Shown piece by piece: positions 22,835 through 24,117 of a stretch of 24,117 nucleotides of DNA; positions within the stretch are counted from its first letter, which is position 1, and every line of letters starts with the position of its first letter. Under the pieces are notes generated by a model, which was not told the origin of the DNA, did not search any database, and worked only from the letters and a program-made list of their open reading frames with translations. The translations under genes were made by a program, and so were the position numbers. Origin of the DNA: Candidatus Neomicrothrix sp. UBA825 (GTDB taxonomy: Bacteria > Actinomycetota > Acidimicrobiia > Acidimicrobiales > UBA8592); assembly GCA_002295705.1 (NCBI GenBank), contig DBHP01000100.1, positions 24,744-48,860 of the forward strand, in the 5' to 3' direction.

Positions 22835-24117
22835 ATGTCGGAGAATCAAGCCATAGAAGAGTTTTATATCGAAAATAGAACATTCCCGCCATCAGAAGCC
22901 TTCACTTCAAAAGCTTTACTCACTGACTCTCAAATCTATAACGAAGCGTCTGAGGACTATGTATCGTTTTGGGCTAGACAAGCAAGAGAATTACTGACAT
23001 GGGATAAAGATTTCACTAATACTCTTGAATGGAATCTTCCATATGCAAAATGGTTTTCAGATGGAGAGCTCAACATTTCATACAACTGCCTTGACCGCCA
23101 TATTGAAAATGGGAAAGGCGACAAAGTGGCGTATCACTGGGAGGGTGAACCAGGAGATACACAAACAATTACTTATCAAGAATTGCTTGACGAAGTATCA
23201 AAATTTGCCAATGTCCTGAAACAATTTGGGCTCAAAAGAAACGACTCCGTAGCTATTTATATGCCAATGATCATTGAACTACCCATAGCCATGCTTGCCT
23301 GTGCACGCATCGGTGTCGCTCACTCGGTCATATTTGGAGGTTTTAGCCCTGATGCGATCTTAGATAGATGTGAAGATGCAGAAGCAAAAATGATCATTAC
23401 TGCTGATGGTGGATACCGACGAGGTGAACCATCAGCTCTAAAAATTAACGTCGATACTGCACTAGAAAATGGTGCTCAAACCGTTGAAACAGTAATAGTT
23501 GTAAATCGGTGCGATCTCGATGTCAAAATGAAATCTGGAAGAGACTTTTGGTGGCATGATGTGATGAAGGACGCAATATCAGTCTGTAATCCTGAACCGA
23601 TGCCTGCGGAACAGCTCCTTTACCTCTTGTACACATCAGGCACTACTGCTAAGCCCAAAGGGATTATGCACACCTCCGCCGGTTACTTAACACAAGTTGC
23701 TTTCACTCATAAATATGTATTCGACTTGCATCCAGATACTGATGTCTACTGGTGTGCAGCTGACATCGGTTGGGTAACCGGCCACAGCTACATTGTCTAC
23801 GGACCGCTTGCAAATTGCACCACTTCAGTCATGTACGAAGGAACTCCAGATACCCCTAGAGAGAATCTTCGGAATGGACTTGAAAGATCGCAATGGTCCA
23901 AAGACAGGCTATGGGACATCATCGAACGGTATAAAGTAACACAACTCTACACTGCTCCTACCGCTATCCGAACATTTATGAAATGGGGAAGCGATGAGCT
24001 ATCAAATCATGATTTATCCTCATTACGCGTTCTAGGAACAGTCGGTGAGCCTATTAATCCCGAAGCTTGGATGTGGTACCACGAGCACGTAGGGGGTGGT
24101 GATACTCCCATAGTTGA
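22835..24117 (+). CDS. acs: Acetyl-CoA synthetase (AMP-forming), 5' part; runs off the window
   Basis: This enzyme activates acetate with ATP and CoA to acetyl-CoA. The 427 codons seen have no stop, out of the roughly 650 usual for the family. Motifs include a WARQARELLTWDKDF N-terminal region, VIFGGFSPDAILDR, ITADGGYRRGE, the AMP-binding P-loop YTSGTTAKPKG (266-276, Ala where many homologues have Gly), ADIGWVTGHSYIVYGPL, LYTAPTAIRTFMKWG and GTVGEPINPEAW. The acetate-pocket residues V-T (GWVTGH) and V (GTVGEP) are present; the selectivity tryptophan of the next motif lies beyond the window. An insert of about 13 residues (near 342-354) follows YEGTPDTP. The start ATG is supported by TGAGG four bases upstream of it and by alignment of the N-terminus. 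It is probably a separate unit from the nuo genes. Confidence 0.95.
   Translation, partial: MSENQAIEEFYIENRTFPPSEAFTSKALLTDSQIYNEASEDYVSFWARQARELLTWDKDFTNTLEWNLPYAKWFSDGELNISYNCLDRHIENGKGDKVAYHWEGEPGDTQTITYQELLDEVSKFANVLKQFGLKRNDSVAIYMPMIIELPIAMLACARIGVAHSVIFGGFSPDAILDRCEDAEAKMIITADGGYRRGEPSALKINVDTALENGAQTVETVIVVNRCDLDVKMKSGRDFWWHDVMKDAISVCNPEPMPAEQLLYLLYTSGTTAKPKGIMHTSAGYLTQVAFTHKYVFDLHPDTDVYWCAADIGWVTGHSYIVYGPLANCTTSVMYEGTPDTPRENLRNGLERSQWSKDRLWDIIERYKVTQLYTAPTAIRTFMKWGSDELSNHDLSSLRVLGTVGEPINPEAWMWYHEHVGGGDTPIV

Noticed and set aside
23630..23662. Ala in place of Gly in the AMP-binding loop of the acetyl-CoA synthetase as a sign of inactivation
   Set aside because: The rest of the loop including PKG is intact and I recall TSGTTAKPKG in other functional members; it is likely ordinary variation.

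Overview
The window is almost entirely a respiratory complex I (NADH:quinone oxidoreductase, Nuo/NDH-1) locus, all on the + strand. It looks actinobacterial, and the best guess is a marine, medium-to-low GC lineage such as an Acidimicrobiia relative. The evidence is roughly 40-45% GC by eye, an actinobacterial-style NuoD2/NuoH2/NuoI2 set, a PEHLLKR-type leader on NuoC, and a possible leaderless GTG start. This assignment is inference only and confidence in it is moderate to low.

Layout. Positions 1-10738 hold the end of a first cluster: the last codons of nuoF, then nuoG, H, I, J, K, L, M and N. The genes overlap or nearly touch (ATGA, TAGTG, TGATG), so they form one operon whose front end lies outside the window. 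After a 192-bp spacer carrying a hairpin and a candidate leaderless promoter, positions 10931-21703 hold a second, separate set: nuoA, B, C, D, H, I, J, K, L, M and N, with no E, F or G. Position 21750 starts a MidA/NDUFAF7-family protein arginine methyltransferase, and position 22835 starts an acetyl-CoA synthetase that runs off the window.

How the genes fit together. The first cluster has the NADH-input module (NuoF tail and a full NuoG) and so encodes, at least in part, a conventional 14-subunit NADH dehydrogenase. The second encodes an 11-subunit complex I core: a quinone module (B, C, D, I), the connecting arm (A, H, J, K) and three antiporter-like pumps (L, M, N). It has no NADH-oxidising module, so its electron donor is unknown from this sequence. 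The proton-pumping residues of both sets appear intact, so both should conserve energy.

The most striking observation is in NuoD of the second cluster. Ungapped alignment to bovine NDUFS2 from memory shows the quinone-site Tyr108 replaced by Trp (W93) and Asp160 replaced by Gln (Q145), while His59 (H44) is kept. NuoH2 also has Val where E. coli NuoH has Glu216. The second complex may therefore handle its acceptor differently from ordinary complex I. The adjacent MidA-family gene is notable because the eukaryotic homologue methylates an arginine of the same subunit, and that arginine (R70) is present here.

No RNA genes, insertion sequences, CRISPR arrays or defence genes were seen.
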